A DNA stretch of 64,000 nucleotides from positions 1 through 64,000 of the forward strand of contig NZ_JARACP010000017.1 of assembly GCF_028765545.1 (NCBI RefSeq), written 5' to 3'. The translations under genes were made by a program, and so were the position numbers. The notes under the pieces were generated by a model, which worked only from the letters and a program-made list of their open reading frames with translations, was not told where the DNA came from and searched no databases. Shown in pieces: positions 34,530 through 45,487 of this stretch (its first letter is position 1; each line of letters starts with the position of its first letter). The DNA is from Aliivibrio sp. S4MY1. Lineage in GTDB: Bacteria; Pseudomonadota; Gammaproteobacteria; Enterobacterales; Vibrionaceae.

Positions 34530-37500
34530 TCCCTTCCATTATTCGTTGGTCTATTAAAAATCGTTTTTTAGTTTTAGTTGCTACCTTTGCCCTTGTTGTT
34601 GCAGGAATTTACAGTGTAAAGAATACGCCTGTTGATGCTTTGCCGGATCTTTCAGATGTACAGGTGATCATCAAAACAAGTTATTCAGGACAAGCACCAC
34701 AAGTGGTGGAGGATCAGGTGACTTATCCTTTAACGACGGCCATGTTAGCTGTACCCGGAGCTGAGACGGTTCGAGGTTATTCATTCTTTGGTGATTCTTA
34801 CGTATATATTATTTTTAACGATGATACTGACATGTACTGGGCACGTTCGCGTGTTTTAGAGTATTTAAGTCAAGTTGCACCTAAGTTACCAGCAGAAGCA
34901 AAACCCACATTAGGGCCAGACGCTACTGGTGTAGGTTGGGTGTATAGCTATGTATTACAAGACAAAACCGGTCAACATGATCTTGCAGAACTGCGCAGTT
35001 TACAAGACTGGTTTTTAAAATATGAATTGCAAACGGTTGATGGTGTATCGGAAGTCGCTACGGTAGGCGGAATGGTAAAGCAGTATCAGGTTGAAATTGA
35101 TCCTGATAAGTTGAGAGCCTATAACTTAACCTTGCAACAGGTTAATAAAGCCATCAAAGAGGGAAATCAAGAAGCTGGCGCGTCTGTTGTTGAGATTGCA
35201 GAAGCTGAACATATGGTACGTACATCAGGTTACTTAAGCAGTATTGAGGATATTCAATCCTTACCACTAAAAGTAACAGATAAAGGTACACCACTGTTAT
35301 TAGGTGATATTGCGGATATTAATCTAGGCCCACAAATGCGCCGAGGGATCTCTGAGTTTAACGGCGAAGGTGAAGCCGTTGGTGGTGTGATTGTGATGCG
35401 ATTTGGTAGGAATGCCAGTGAAGTTATTGCTAACGTGAAAGAAAAGTTAACTCAACTTCAAAAGGGTTTACCAGATGGTGTTGAAATAAAAGCCACTTAT
35501 GATCGCTCAACATTAATCGATCACGCCGTGAAGAACCTGTGGGAGAAATTAGCTGAAGAGTTCATCGTTGTTGCCATTGTTTGTGCTCTGTTCCTATTTC
35601 ATATACGTTCTTCATTGGTTATCGCATTAAGTTTACCTGTTGGGATCTTGAGTGCTTTTATCGTCATGCATTGGCAAGGTATTAACGCCAATATCATGTC
35701 TTTAGGTGGTATTGCGATAGCAATAGGCGCAATGGTGGACGGAGCGATCGTAATGATCGAAAACGTTCATAAACATATAGAGAAAACGCCATTAACAGAT
35801 AAAAACCGTTGGCAAGTGATTGGTAAAGCGGCAGAAGAAGTTGGTCCTCCATTATTTTTCTCATTACTTATCATAACGTTAAGCTTTGTACCTGTATTTG
35901 CTCTTGAAGGGCAAGAAGGAAAAATGTTTTCTCCGTTAGCCTTTACTAAAACCTTTGCGATGGCTGCATCTGCTGGCTTAGCGATTACATTGGTACCCGT
36001 ATTAATGGGGTATTTTGTACGCGGAAAGATCTTACCTGAGCGTAAGAACCCGATTAATAAAACATTGGTTTCATTATATCGACCGTTACTTAATGTGAGT
36101 TTGCGTTTCCCTAAAACGATGTTACTTGTTGCTATGGTGCTAATGGGCTCCGCTTATTATCCAATATCTAAGATGGGGAGTGAGTTTATTCCTCCATTAG
36201 ATGAAGGGGATTTAATGTATATGCCCACGACTTATCCCGGCATATCCATTGGTAAAGCGCGTGAACTATTGCAGCAAACCAATAAGCTAATCAAAACTGT
36301 ACCTGAAGTAGATACCGTGTGGGGAAAAATTGGTCGAGCAGAGACGGCAACGGATCCTGCACCTTTAACAATGATCGAAACGGTGATTCAGTTTAAACCC
36401 AAAAATGAATGGCGTGACGGCGTCACAACTGAATCAATTAAAAATGAGCTAGACCAACTGATTCAATTTCCCGGAATTACAAACGCATGGGTCATGCCGA
36501 TTAAAACTCGTATCGATATGCTGGCGACAGGGATTAAAACACCAATCGGAATAAAAGTAGCAGGCCCCGATCTTAACGTAATTGAAAAGATAGGTGCTGA
36601 GTTAGAACCGATTTTAAATAATATTCAAGGAACAACTTCTGTTTACGCTGAACGGGTTGCTGGCGGTCGTTATGTCACGATTGATATTAAACGTCGTCAA
36701 GCAGCTCGATATGGACTAAATATTAAAGATATTCAGCAAGTTATATCAACAGCCGTTGGTGGGATGAATGTTGGTGAAACCATCGAAGGCCTAGAGCGTT
36801 ATCCAATTAACGTTCGATATCCGCAATCATATCGAGACTCAGTCGTTAAATTACAAAACTTACCTCTTATTACATCAAGTGGAGCTCAAATTGCTCTAGG
36901 TGATGTGGCGGAGATCCGTTATGAAGATGGGCCACCAATGATCAAAACTGAAAATGCACGTCCAAATGGCTGGGTATTTGTTGATATTGATGGAAGGGAT
37001 CTTGGTTCATACGTTCATGAAGCACAACAAGCAGTACATGACCAACTGGATCTTCCTGCTGGTTATTCTTTGGGATGGTCTGGGCAATATGAATATATGG
37101 AGCGTGCTAAAGAACGTCTAACCACAGTTGTCCCAATTACGATTGGCATCATTATGCTGCTTCTGTATCTGAGTTTTAGACGATTTGGTGAAGTGTTAAT
37201 TATCATGGGGACACTACCGTTAGCAATGGTTGGTGGACTTTGGTTGATGCACTTACTTAATTTTAATTTCTCAATTGCCGTTGGTGTTGGCTTTATTGCA
37301 TTGGCCGGTGTCGCTGTTGAAATTGGCGTGATCATGTTGGTTTATTTGAATCAGGCATGGCATGAAAAGCAGATCGCAGTCCAAGAACTAAACAGCGCAT
37401 TAACTCAGCAAGATTTAACTCATGCAATTGAGGATGGCGCTGGTTTACGGGTACGTCCGGTAATGATGACGGTATTAACCGTGATTATCGGTTTAATCCC

Positions 37501-37645
37501 AATTATGTATGGTTCAGGCACTGGTTCTGAAGTGATGCAACGAATAGCGGCTCCAATGATTGGAGGTATGGCGTCAGCTTTGTTATTAACGCTACTTGTA
37601 TTGCCCGCTGTATTTAAATTATGGAAACAATCGCAGTGTAAATAA
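34526..37645 (+). CDS. cusA: CusA-like heavy-metal RND pump
   Basis: 1039 aa, family-typical. It is the proton-driven inner-membrane pump that expels Cu(I)/Ag(I). The first helix I-I-R-W-S-I-K-N-R-F-L and N-T-P-V-D-A-L-P-D-L-S-D-V-Q-V are hallmarks of the HME-RND group. G-G-I-A-I-A-I-G-A-M-V-D marks the proton-relay helix. Met-containing segments D-L-M-Y-M-P and R-I-D-M-L-A-T-G-I-K-T-P-I-G match the periplasmic metal path. It is translated in overlap with cusB. Confidence 0.95.
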   Translation: MIPSIIRWSIKNRFLVLVATFALVVAGIYSVKNTPVDALPDLSDVQVIIKTSYSGQAPQVVEDQVTYPLTTAMLAVPGAETVRGYSFFGDSYVYIIFNDDTDMYWARSRVLEYLSQVAPKLPAEAKPTLGPDATGVGWVYSYVLQDKTGQHDLAELRSLQDWFLKYELQTVDGVSEVATVGGMVKQYQVEIDPDKLRAYNLTLQQVNKAIKEGNQEAGASVVEIAEAEHMVRTSGYLSSIEDIQSLPLKVTDKGTPLLLGDIADINLGPQMRRGISEFNGEGEAVGGVIVMRFGRNASEVIANVKEKLTQLQKGLPDGVEIKATYDRSTLIDHAVKNLWEKLAEEFIVVAIVCALFLFHIRSSLVIALSLPVGILSAFIVMHWQGINANIMSLGGIAIAIGAMVDGAIVMIENVHKHIEKTPLTDKNRWQVIGKAAEEVGPPLFFSLLIITLSFVPVFALEGQEGKMFSPLAFTKTFAMAASAGLAITLVPVLMGYFVRGKILPERKNPINKTLVSLYRPLLNVSLRFPKTMLLVAMVLMGSAYYPISKMGSEFIPPLDEGDLMYMPTTYPGISIGKARELLQQTNKLIKTVPEVDTVWGKIGRAETATDPAPLTMIETVIQFKPKNEWRDGVTTESIKNELDQLIQFPGITNAWVMPIKTRIDMLATGIKTPIGIKVAGPDLNVIEKIGAELEPILNNIQGTTSVYAERVAGGRYVTIDIKRRQAARYGLNIKDIQQVISTAVGGMNVGETIEGLERYPINVRYPQSYRDSVVKLQNLPLITSSGAQIALGDVAEIRYEDGPPMIKTENARPNGWVFVDIDGRDLGSYVHEAQQAVHDQLDLPAGYSLGWSGQYEYMERAKERLTTVVPITIGIIMLLLYLSFRRFGEVLIIMGTLPLAMVGGLWLMHLLNFNFSIAVGVGFIALAGVAVEIGVIMLVYLNQAWHEKQIAVQELNSALTQQDLTHAIEDGAGLRVRPVMMTVLTVIIGLIPIMYGSGTGSEVMQRIAAPMIGGMASALLLTLLVLPAVFKLWKQSQCK

Positions 37646-37743
37646 GGTTTATAGCATTTTTATTGGTGCTCAAACCCATTATTAATGGCTTACGAAATAG
37701 GTAGTAAGCCATATATCAATTAAGAAATAAGAAGGAAAATAAT

Positions 37744-38265
37744 ATGGAAAAGACAGTATTAGCAATCGCATTATCATTACTCGCAAGCTCAGCAATGGCA
37801 GAAATGGACCACAGTAAAATGGATCATAGCTCAATGGATATGAAAAGCATGGACATGAGTAAGATAGACAGCATGTCGATGAAAGAGATGAACGCAGTAG
37901 GTATGCCTGCAACAGGCATGAAACCAGATAAAGTTGTGCATGTGATTTTATCAGATGATATGAAAATTACCTTTAAGAAAGAAGTCGATATACAACCTAA
38001 TGATATTGTCCAATTTGTTATTATGAATACAGGGAAAATTGATCATGAATTTGCAATTGGTAATGAAAAAGAGCAATTAGAACATCGTGAGATGATGAAG
38101 AAGATGACATCGGGTCACGCACATGACAGTGGTAGTACAGTAACTGTTAAGCCAGGAAAGGCAAAACAAATTATTTGGCATTTTCATGGTGATAAGAATG
38201 TGGGATTTGCATGTAATATTCCAGGGCATGCAGAAGCAGGTATGGTGAAAAAAATTACATTGTAA
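37744..38265 (+). CDS. Periplasmic cupredoxin with Met/His-rich leader
   Basis: 173 aa. A signal peptide ends at A-M-A-E (residue 20-21). Then a 40-residue low-complexity part with repeated M-D-H-S / M-D-M-S units can bind soft metals. The C-terminal cupredoxin fold has a type-1 copper set: His in I-D-H-E-F, then Cys157, His162 and Met167 in C-N-I-P-G-H-A-E-A-G-M. It resembles CopI/CzcE-like copper tolerance cupredoxins. It closes the copper operon, 98 bp after cusA, before a terminator. Confidence 0.88.
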   Translation: MEKTVLAIALSLLASSAMAEMDHSKMDHSSMDMKSMDMSKIDSMSMKEMNAVGMPATGMKPDKVVHVILSDDMKITFKKEVDIQPNDIVQFVIMNTGKIDHEFAIGNEKEQLEHREMMKKMTSGHAHDSGSTVTVKPGKAKQIIWHFHGDKNVGFACNIPGHAEAGMVKKITL

Positions 38266-38326
38266 TATCAATGCCACTAAATAGATCAGATAATTAGTGG
38301 AATAGGTATTACCTGCATAATATGAA

Positions 38327-38362
38327 AAAGCGGTAAGGTGGGTGGTCTTACCGCTTTCTTTT
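38327..38362. terminator. Terminator between copper operon and chemoreceptor
   Basis: AAAGCGGTAAG and CTTACCGCTTT form an 11-bp stem with a 9-nt loop, followed by CTTTT. Confidence 0.88.
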
Positions 38363-38375
38363 ATGAAGAGAAAAA

Positions 38376-40004
38376 CTATAACTTAAAGAATGACAGCTGT
38401 TGTTTCTGCTCTTCAGCTAGTCGAGACAGCTCTGAACTTGCAATAGCACTTTGGCTGATGCCTGTGACGTTTTGGTTCACTAATTCAGACATATTAACGA
38501 CGTTACGATTAATATCTTGAGTTACTTGCGATTGCTCTTCGGCTGCCGTCGCAACTTGAGTGTTCATGTCGTTAATGGCATTGATTGATTCAGTAATACC
38601 AATTAACGCATCGCCTGCTTTTGCCGTTAGCTCTTTATTTAGCTCTAACATATCAAGACTGGATTGCATGCTGTCGTTAGCTAAACCAGATTGCTCTTGA
38701 AGTGCTTCAATTATCGTTTGAATTTCTTGAGTTGATGACTGAGTTCGAGCTGCTAGTAAACGTACCTCATCAGCAACAACAGCAAAGCCACGACCAGACT
38801 CGCCAGCGCGAGCTGCTTCAATTGCAGCATTTAATGCAAGTAAGTTAGTTTGATCGGAGACACTACGAATAACTTCAACGACATTATTAATTTGTTCTGA
38901 TTGTTCTTTTAAATGGTTAACAACAACGGCTGCATCCGTTAATGCTATAGCCATTTTATCACTTGCATCTGTACTTTGAGCAAAAATATCTAAGCCTGCT
39001 TTAGCTAAATCACTGGTGTTTTGAGCGGTTTTATCTGCAGCTAATGCATTATCACTTACGTTGTTAGCAGTACTAGATAGTTCGTTTACCGCAGAAGCCA
39101 CTTGTTCAATTTCACACAGTTCTTTTTGAGAGTTAAGCTCAGCTTCATTCATTACAGCAGCAAGTTCAGTCGATGCAGAAGCCACGCTTTCATTAATGTT
39201 ATTCAGCTCTTCAATGGTTTTTTGAAGTTGAATCGCGGTAGTATTGATATCTTTACTTAGTTGAGCAATTTCATTATCACCATCAACTTCTGTACGTACT
39301 GTTAAGTTACCTTCAGCTAATTTACGAATGATGGTTTGTAGCTTTTGAATAGGGTTAACGATTAATCCTGATAACCACCAAGAGGCTAGTAAAGAAAGAA
39401 TAAACACAGAAATAATTGTAATGGCAGCTGTCATTTTAACTTGGTTGTTTTTTGCATAGCTTTCGTTCATTACTTCATCGGAAAAGTGGTTAATTTTTTC
39501 AGATAGATGATTAATTGTCTCTACCATGTCATTACCAGTCTTACGATAATTTGCGATTAATGTATTGTAGTTTTCTGTGACTGGAAGGCCCTGTTCTTTT
39601 CTTTCTGAGTACTTAATTACTCTTTTTGTAAAATCGACATAAGCGCTCATACTTTCGTTAACTTTGGCTGCATCAGAGCTGAACGTTTGTTTTTGAGTAA
39701 TGTCACTAAGTAGTTGCTCAACGGTATCGATTTCTAATTGCATTTCTTTATAAAATGCATCACGGCGAGCAGGATCATAAATGGCATAAACAGCACCAAT
39801 GCGTAATGGATATACTTGGTCATCAATTTTTGCTAATTGATCTTTATAGAAAATAAATGAGGCTGTGTTGTCTGCAATTGTGTCTTGTTCTATATCCAGT
39901 GCAATAGCTGTATATGATAAAGAGGCGAATAAAGTTAATGCAGTCAATAAAACAGGAAGTAAGATTTGGGTGCGTATAGAGGTGTTTTTAAGTGAATAAT
40001 TCAT
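38376..40004 (-). CDS. Methyl-accepting chemotaxis protein (copy B)
   Basis: 542 aa transmembrane chemoreceptor. Helix 1 (about 10-32) and helix 2 (about 188-210) enclose a helical periplasmic sensor of about 155 residues. A HAMP domain and the cytoplasmic hairpin follow, with the hyper-conserved tip [20 protein letters not shown]. No C-terminal pentapeptide for CheR binding is present. It is a paralogue of the next gene upstream; the signalling halves are nearly identical while the sensor regions differ more. The ligand is unknown. Confidence 0.93.
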   Translation of the reverse strand: MNYSLKNTSIRTQILLPVLLTALTLFASLSYTAIALDIEQDTIADNTASFIFYKDQLAKIDDQVYPLRIGAVYAIYDPARRDAFYKEMQLEIDTVEQLLSDITQKQTFSSDAAKVNESMSAYVDFTKRVIKYSERKEQGLPVTENYNTLIANYRKTGNDMVETINHLSEKINHFSDEVMNESYAKNNQVKMTAAITIISVFILSLLASWWLSGLIVNPIQKLQTIIRKLAEGNLTVRTEVDGDNEIAQLSKDINTTAIQLQKTIEELNNINESVASASTELAAVMNEAELNSQKELCEIEQVASAVNELSSTANNVSDNALAADKTAQNTSDLAKAGLDIFAQSTDASDKMAIALTDAAVVVNHLKEQSEQINNVVEVIRSVSDQTNLLALNAAIEAARAGESGRGFAVVADEVRLLAARTQSSTQEIQTIIEALQEQSGLANDSMQSSLDMLELNKELTAKAGDALIGITESINAINDMNTQVATAAEEQSQVTQDINRNVVNMSELVNQNVTGISQSAIASSELSRLAEEQKQQLSFFKL

Positions 40005-40298
40005 CTTCAGCCTTTGTTATTTCTAGAAAGTACAGTGCAATTTCGTGTACTTTTGTTATTTTCTCGAAATATAGACTCACATCACACTCCTGTCGATAGT
40101 AATTGTAACTAAATGTGTATTTTAACTTGCTTTTAAATTGGTTGATGTTTGTGTTATTTGTTTTATGTATTTATCTCTTCTGTTATATGGGTTTTAGTTA
40201 TGATTGTTGTCGGTTTATAAGAGATTTATAGCTTGAAGGTTTAAGTGAAGAAGGGATAGGCGATAAGAAATACTCTTACCGCTTATTTTTAGAGGAAA

Positions 40299-41930
40299 TT
40301 ACAACTTAAAGAATGCTAGTTGCTCTTTTTGTTGTTCTGCCAATTTAGATAATTCGTTACTTGCACTCGCACTTTGGCTAATACCTGTTACGTTCTGATT
40401 TACAAGCTCAGACATATTCACCACATTACGGTTAATATCTTGAGTTACTTGAGATTGTTCTTCGGCAGCAGTAGCAACTTGAGTGTTCATATCATTAATT
40501 GCAGTAATTGATTCAGTGATGCTGACCAATGCATCACCCGCTTTTGCGGTTAACTCTTTGTTTAATTCAAGCTTATCGATACTTGTTTGCATACTATCAT
40601 TTGCTAAACCTGACTGCTCTTGTAGTGATTCAATAATAGTTTGAATCTCTTTGGTTGATTCTTGAGTACGAGCAGCAAGCAGACGAACCTCATCAGCAAC
40701 AACTGCAAATCCACGCCCAGATTCACCCGCACGAGCAGCTTCAATAGCAGCATTTAAGGCTAATAAGTTAGTTTGTTCTGAAACACCACGGATCACTTCA
40801 ACCACATTATTGATCTGTTCTGATTGCTCTTTTAAGCGGTTAACCACAACTGCTGCATCAGTTAAAGAGTTTGCCATGTCTTCGCTTGCTTGATTACTTT
40901 GAGTGAAAATATCTAAACCAGAGCGAGCAAGCTCATTGGTATCTCGGGCTGTTTGATCGGCAGACAACGCATTGTCACTTACATTATCAGCAGTACTTGA
41001 TAGCTCATTAACAGCAGAGGCAACTTGTTCAATCTCGCTTAACTCTTTTTGTGAGTTAGTTTCTGATTCCGTCATAACAGCAGCAAGCTCTGTTGATGCG
41101 GCAGCTACGTCTTCGCTGATGCGAGACAATGCTTCAACAGTGGTCTGCAATTGAATTGCAGTTGTGTTGATATCTTTACTTAATACAGCAATTTCATTAT
41201 CGCCATCAGCATCGGCACGAACCGTTAAATCACCTTCAGCCAAGCGACGGATAGTTAATTGAATTTTTTTAATTGGGTTTACGATAAGACCTGATAACCA
41301 CCACGCAGTGAGCATCGATATAATAAAGACAGCTAAAATAGTCAAACCTGCTGTGGTTTTAACCTGAGTGTTTTTCTCATAGCTTTCTTTCATTGCGATA
41401 TCAGAAAACTCATTTACACGTTGGGAAAGGGTATTGATAGAAGAAACCATGCTATTACCAATATTTCGGTATTGCGAGATAAGCGTATCGTAACTTTGAG
41501 AAACGGTTTGACCATTTTCTTTTTTATTTAAGTATTCAATAACCTGGTGTGAAAACTGAACGTAGTTATTGATGTTAGTGCGAACGAGGTTAACTTCTTT
41601 AGCAAATGTTTTTCTTGCTTCTAACTCATCAAGTAATGCATTGATGTCATTTACTTTGTTTCGCAATTCAGTCGTGAATTTTGCACGACGCTCCGTATCG
41701 TAAATTGCATAAACAGCGCTTATACGTAGGGGATATACTTCATCATCAACTTTTGCAAGTTGGTCTTTATAGAAGACAAAAGAGTCAGTATTGCTTGCTA
41801 TTATATTTTGTTCTTTTTCAAGGCTAGAGGCAGTAAAACCTAAAGAAATGAACAGTGCTAGTGCAGTAAGAATTACGGGTAGTAGAACTTGAATACGTAT
41901 TGACGTATTTTTTAAAGAAAATTGCATCAA
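40299..41930 (-). CDS. Methyl-accepting chemotaxis protein (copy A)
   Basis: 543 aa, same plan as copy B: membrane helix, helical periplasmic domain, second helix, HAMP, methylation helices and the conserved [12 protein letters not shown] tip. It starts [12 protein letters not shown], against [11 protein letters not shown] in copy B. The sensor has the shared motif V-Y-P-L-R-I-x-A-V-Y-A-I-Y-D near residue 58, which may contact the ligand in both. A 294-bp gap without any gene separates the two, so each probably has its own promoter. Confidence 0.93.
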   Translation of the reverse strand: MMQFSLKNTSIRIQVLLPVILTALALFISLGFTASSLEKEQNIIASNTDSFVFYKDQLAKVDDEVYPLRISAVYAIYDTERRAKFTTELRNKVNDINALLDELEARKTFAKEVNLVRTNINNYVQFSHQVIEYLNKKENGQTVSQSYDTLISQYRNIGNSMVSSINTLSQRVNEFSDIAMKESYEKNTQVKTTAGLTILAVFIISMLTAWWLSGLIVNPIKKIQLTIRRLAEGDLTVRADADGDNEIAVLSKDINTTAIQLQTTVEALSRISEDVAAASTELAAVMTESETNSQKELSEIEQVASAVNELSSTADNVSDNALSADQTARDTNELARSGLDIFTQSNQASEDMANSLTDAAVVVNRLKEQSEQINNVVEVIRGVSEQTNLLALNAAIEAARAGESGRGFAVVADEVRLLAARTQESTKEIQTIIESLQEQSGLANDSMQTSIDKLELNKELTAKAGDALVSITESITAINDMNTQVATAAEEQSQVTQDINRNVVNMSELVNQNVTGISQSASASNELSKLAEQQKEQLAFFKL

Positions 41931-42119
41931 AGCCTCTTAAATTTGAGAAAGTGAGAAATAAAGGAAATTTATTTATTAATTCTCGAATTCTAGACTTTTG
42001 TCACACTTTTGTCGATGGCAAATGTAAATTAATATAATTAATATTGTCCTTAAATATGTATTTACCGGTTGCATTATTGTTTTAAATAATAATGTTGCTG
42101 GAAATAGAGGAAATTACCC

Positions 42120-42365
42120 TTAATCTTCAGCCATTTCGATTTCATAGATTTCATCAGCAATATCTTGTGTTTTTCGCTCAATAATCGTTTGAGCATCAGC
42201 CAATCCTTGATTGTAAAAAACCGGCCCCGCTTGCTTAATTATAAAATCTAATAAGAACTCACCATCAAATTGACCAAGTTCAGTGTCTAGTTCTTGTTCA
42301 AAATAACCTTGGAATTTTTGTACAAGCTCATCACGTTTATTTTTAGGTATAGTCATTGTGCTCAT
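42120..42365 (-). CDS. DUF2164 family protein
   Basis: 81 aa. It has the family features F-x-x-E-L-D-x-E-L-G-x-F-x-x-E-F-L-L-D-F and G-P-V-F-Y-N-Q-G-L-A-D-A. These small soluble proteins are widespread in proteobacteria with unknown function. The gene lies 9 bp after the MATE exporter gene in the same direction, so they are probably cotranscribed. Confidence 0.85.
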   Translation of the reverse strand: MSTMTIPKNKRDELVQKFQGYFEQELDTELGQFDGEFLLDFIIKQAGPVFYNQGLADAQTIIERKTQDIADEIYEIEMAED

Positions 42366-42374
42366 GGTATTCCC

Positions 42375-43691
42375 TTAATTTTGATTGTCTGTTTGAATTT
42401 TATTAATCACTTGATTATACATGACCCATGCCATGAGTCCTGCGAGACTATTGCCAATTAATGCACCCATAAAGATGCCATGTAAACCAAATAAATTTGA
42501 GCCTAACCATATCATAGGTAAGAAACAGATAAACAGGCGGAGAATTGAAATCACTAATGCGCGCATAGACACACCAAGGGCGTTACAGGTTGACACCATT
42601 AACATGCAGATACCTAAAGAGCCAAGGCTAATTGGGACCCATAATAAATAATGGTAAATAACATCAATGACATTGCTGTCGGTACTTAATAGGCTTGCGA
42701 GTGGTTTGGCAATAATAAACAGAAGAACCGCAAGGCCAATTTGCCAACAGAGAACAAATTTAGTCGCGATTTTGATTAGTTTTTGAATCTCGTCGAACTC
42801 TTTAGCCCCTAACATTCTACCAACCATTGGCGGAATAGACATGGTAAGAGCAAGTACGACAACAATAGCAAAGAATTCGATACGAGAAGCCATCGCCCAA
42901 CCCGCAACGGCAGCAGCCCCAAAACCTGCGATAATTTTCGTTGCCATCATAGAAGAGAGGGGTGGCAGTAACTGACTCATCATTGCAGGAGCCATTACTG
43001 CGTTTAGCTCTTTAATGGATTGCAGAATATTAAGATCGTGCCATGAAAAAGAGATCCAATTACGCTTAAAAATAGGGGGCAGAATGATACAAAAACCAAT
43101 AGTGAAAGAGACTATCGTTGCCCAAGCCGCACCATTTAAGCCTAAGTTAAATTGGAAGATGAAAATAGGATCAAGGATCATATTTAGGATACTGGTCGCC
43201 ATCATCATTAAGCCCGGTAGTTTAGTATCACCGTTGGCACGACACAAACTGTAAGCAAAATAGATCATTGCACCAGCCCAACAACTTGCTAACCATACTG
43301 GCCAGTAACTATCGATGACGGGAAATACATTGGCTTCTGCGCCCAATAGGTTAAGTAATAAACCTCGAGAGAACCAAATGAGTAAGCACATGATAAATAC
43401 CATACCAGCGCCTAGAGTGAGAACTAATCCGGCAAGCTGCTTGGCTTTTTTAATTTGTTGAGCGCCTAATACTCGTGCGATTACGGCTGTTGTAGCAATG
43501 CCTAAGCCGACTTGTAAACCAATAATGACCATCTGCAATGGCATGGTAAAGCCTTGGGCAGCAAGAGGAAGTATGCCAAGTTGGCCGATAAAGGCACTAT
43601 CAACTAATTGAAAGCTCATTAGAGAAAGAACACCAAACATCATTGGCCATGTCATTTGAAAAAGCTGTTTTGAGAGAGAAATACTTGGCAT
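42375..43691 (-). CDS. MATE family multidrug/cation exporter
   Basis: 438 aa with twelve predicted helices in two repeats of six. The first repeat opens with M-T-W-P-M-M-F-G-V-L-S and V-D-S-A-F-I-G-Q-L-G, and the second with A-P-A-M-M-S-Q-L. MATE proteins exchange drugs or metabolites for Na+ or H+ at the inner membrane. It is of the DinF/NorM-related bacterial type but the substrate cannot be told. It is followed by the DUF2164 gene. Confidence 0.9.
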   Translation of the reverse strand: MPSISLSKQLFQMTWPMMFGVLSLMSFQLVDSAFIGQLGILPLAAQGFTMPLQMVIIGLQVGLGIATTAVIARVLGAQQIKKAKQLAGLVLTLGAGMVFIMCLLIWFSRGLLLNLLGAEANVFPVIDSYWPVWLASCWAGAMIYFAYSLCRANGDTKLPGLMMMATSILNMILDPIFIFQFNLGLNGAAWATIVSFTIGFCIILPPIFKRNWISFSWHDLNILQSIKELNAVMAPAMMSQLLPPLSSMMATKIIAGFGAAAVAGWAMASRIEFFAIVVVLALTMSIPPMVGRMLGAKEFDEIQKLIKIATKFVLCWQIGLAVLLFIIAKPLASLLSTDSNVIDVIYHYLLWVPISLGSLGICMLMVSTCNALGVSMRALVISILRLFICFLPMIWLGSNLFGLHGIFMGALIGNSLAGLMAWVMYNQVINKIQTDNQN

Positions 43692-43786
43692 GATTAAAAA
43701 GGTGCTCTAAAAGTATTGGTCGGCCATTGTACTGATTATAGAGCAAGACTCAAATGCATGAGTGAGAATAGAAGAAGAGTTTATGT

Positions 43787-43834
43787 CATAGCCGCATTTT
43801 ATTAATCATAAATAAAATGTGGCTATGTTTATTT
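43787..43834. terminator. Bidirectional terminator after hutH
   Basis: CATAGCCGCATTTTATT and AATAAAATGTGGCTATG pair over 17 bp with one G-U pair and a 7-nt loop. It lies 20 bp past the hutH stop. Confidence 0.88.
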
Positions 43835-43852
43835 GAATAATGCCTATTACTT

Positions 43853-45385
43853 TTAGATGCTAGGAAGCAGGGATTCAGGCATTAACATATTGTATTTAGC
43901 CTCAAGTAATAAGGTGTTTGCTTTGGCAATGTCTGGTGCAAAGTAACGATCTTTATCATAAAAATCGACACGTTCACGTAGCATGCTTTTGGCTTCTTCG
44001 ATACGTTCTGAACTCTTATTTGGCGCTCTAAAATCGAGACCTTGTGCTGACGCTAATAGCTCTACCGCTAATATACCGCGAGTGTTTTCAGCCATATCCC
44101 CTAAGCGACGACCGGCAAAGGTTGCCATTGATACGTGATCTTCTTGGTTTGCAGAAGTCGGTAAGCTATCAACAGAGGCTGGATGAGCAAGACTTTTGTT
44201 TTCACTAGCTAGTGCGGCAGCAGTAACTTGAGCAATCATAAATCCTGAGTTTACACCGCCATTATCAACTAGAAATAGAGGGAGTTTACTTAAACCGCTG
44301 TCGATAAGAAGCGCCATTCGACGCTCCGACAAACTGCCAATTTCAGCAATTGCTAAAGCAAGGTTATCTGCTGCCATTGCAACAGGTTCGGCATGGAAAT
44401 TACCACCAGAGATAATATCACCATCATCGGCAAAGACTAATGGGTTATCAGATACTGAGTTTGCTTCTACTTCTAGTGTGTCTGCCGAATTTCTTATTTG
44501 CTGTAAACAAGCACCCATAACTTGGGGTTGGCAGCGTAATGAATAGGGGTCTTGTACTCGTTCACAGCATTGATGGGAAAGACCGATCTCACTGCTTTGA
44601 CCTAATAAGTGACGATAACCTAAAGCTGCATCCATTTGACTACGATGACCACGCACACGGTGGATTCGTGGATCAAACGGCTTACGACTACCGAGTGCGG
44701 CTTCTACAGACATAGCTCCACACACGGTGGCTGCTGCGTAAAGATCTTCAGCCGCAAATAAGCCTTCTAAAGCAAATGCAGTAGAAGCTTGAGTTCCGTT
44801 AAGTAGTGCTAATCCTTCTTTTGGTGCCAGTGTTATTGGTTCTAATCCTGCTATTTCTAGAGCCCTTTGTCCTGAAATTACTTCACCTTTATAACGAGCC
44901 TCACCTTCGCCTAGCAAAACGGTACTCATGTGTGCTAAAGGAGCAAGATCACCAGAAGCACCCACAGATCCTTTTTTAGGAATGCACGGATAAACCTCTG
45001 AATTGACCAATTGCATTAATGCATTAACGACGGATGGGCGAATACCAGAATAACCACGCGAAAGACTGTTTACTTTAAGCGTAATCATTAAGCGCACGGT
45101 GGCATCATTCATGAATTCCCCAATACCAGCAGCATGGGAGAGAACAATACTGCGTTGTAAGGTTTCTAAATCTTCTTCTGCAATTCGAGTGTTTGCCAAC
45201 AGGCCAAAACCAGTGTTAATGCCATAGACGGTTTTATCTTCACGGATCACTTGAGCAACCACTTCGGCACTGGTCAGCATATCGGGCAATGCATCTGGAC
45301 TTAATGACAGTTGAGTTGGTTGACGGCTAACTTCACGTAATTGTTTTAGAGATAACTTGCCTGGAATAATTTCTAATGAATACAT
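43853..45385 (-). CDS. hutH: Histidine ammonia-lyase
   Basis: 510 aa, normal length. It removes ammonia from histidine to give urocanate, the first step of histidine use. The active-site MIO group forms from Ala-Ser-Gly in [11 protein letters not shown] near residue 143-145, and T-G-F-G and N-G-T-Q-A-S are conserved. It is the last gene of the hutI-G-U-H operon even though it acts first in the pathway. Confidence 0.97.
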   Translation of the reverse strand: MYSLEIIPGKLSLKQLREVSRQPTQLSLSPDALPDMLTSAEVVAQVIREDKTVYGINTGFGLLANTRIAEEDLETLQRSIVLSHAAGIGEFMNDATVRLMITLKVNSLSRGYSGIRPSVVNALMQLVNSEVYPCIPKKGSVGASGDLAPLAHMSTVLLGEGEARYKGEVISGQRALEIAGLEPITLAPKEGLALLNGTQASTAFALEGLFAAEDLYAAATVCGAMSVEAALGSRKPFDPRIHRVRGHRSQMDAALGYRHLLGQSSEIGLSHQCCERVQDPYSLRCQPQVMGACLQQIRNSADTLEVEANSVSDNPLVFADDGDIISGGNFHAEPVAMAADNLALAIAEIGSLSERRMALLIDSGLSKLPLFLVDNGGVNSGFMIAQVTAAALASENKSLAHPASVDSLPTSANQEDHVSMATFAGRRLGDMAENTRGILAVELLASAQGLDFRAPNKSSERIEEAKSMLRERVDFYDKDRYFAPDIAKANTLLLEAKYNMLMPESLLPSI

Positions 45386-45409
45386 AGTTCGTTTCTCGTT
45401 ATGGTTGTG

Positions 45410-45437
45410 ATACCAACTCGTGTCGCTAGGTTGGTAT
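45410..45437. repeat. Intercistronic inverted repeat between hutU and hutH
   Basis: ATACCAAC and GTTGGTAT flank a 12-nt spacer in the 102-bp gap. It could form an RNA hairpin that stabilises or partly ends the hutIGU message. The ATACCAA end is like other short repeats in this window. Confidence 0.5.
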
Positions 45438-45487
45438 TCTTTATAATTATTTTTAAAATTGAAATGTAGAGTTTATGTCTATTAGTT

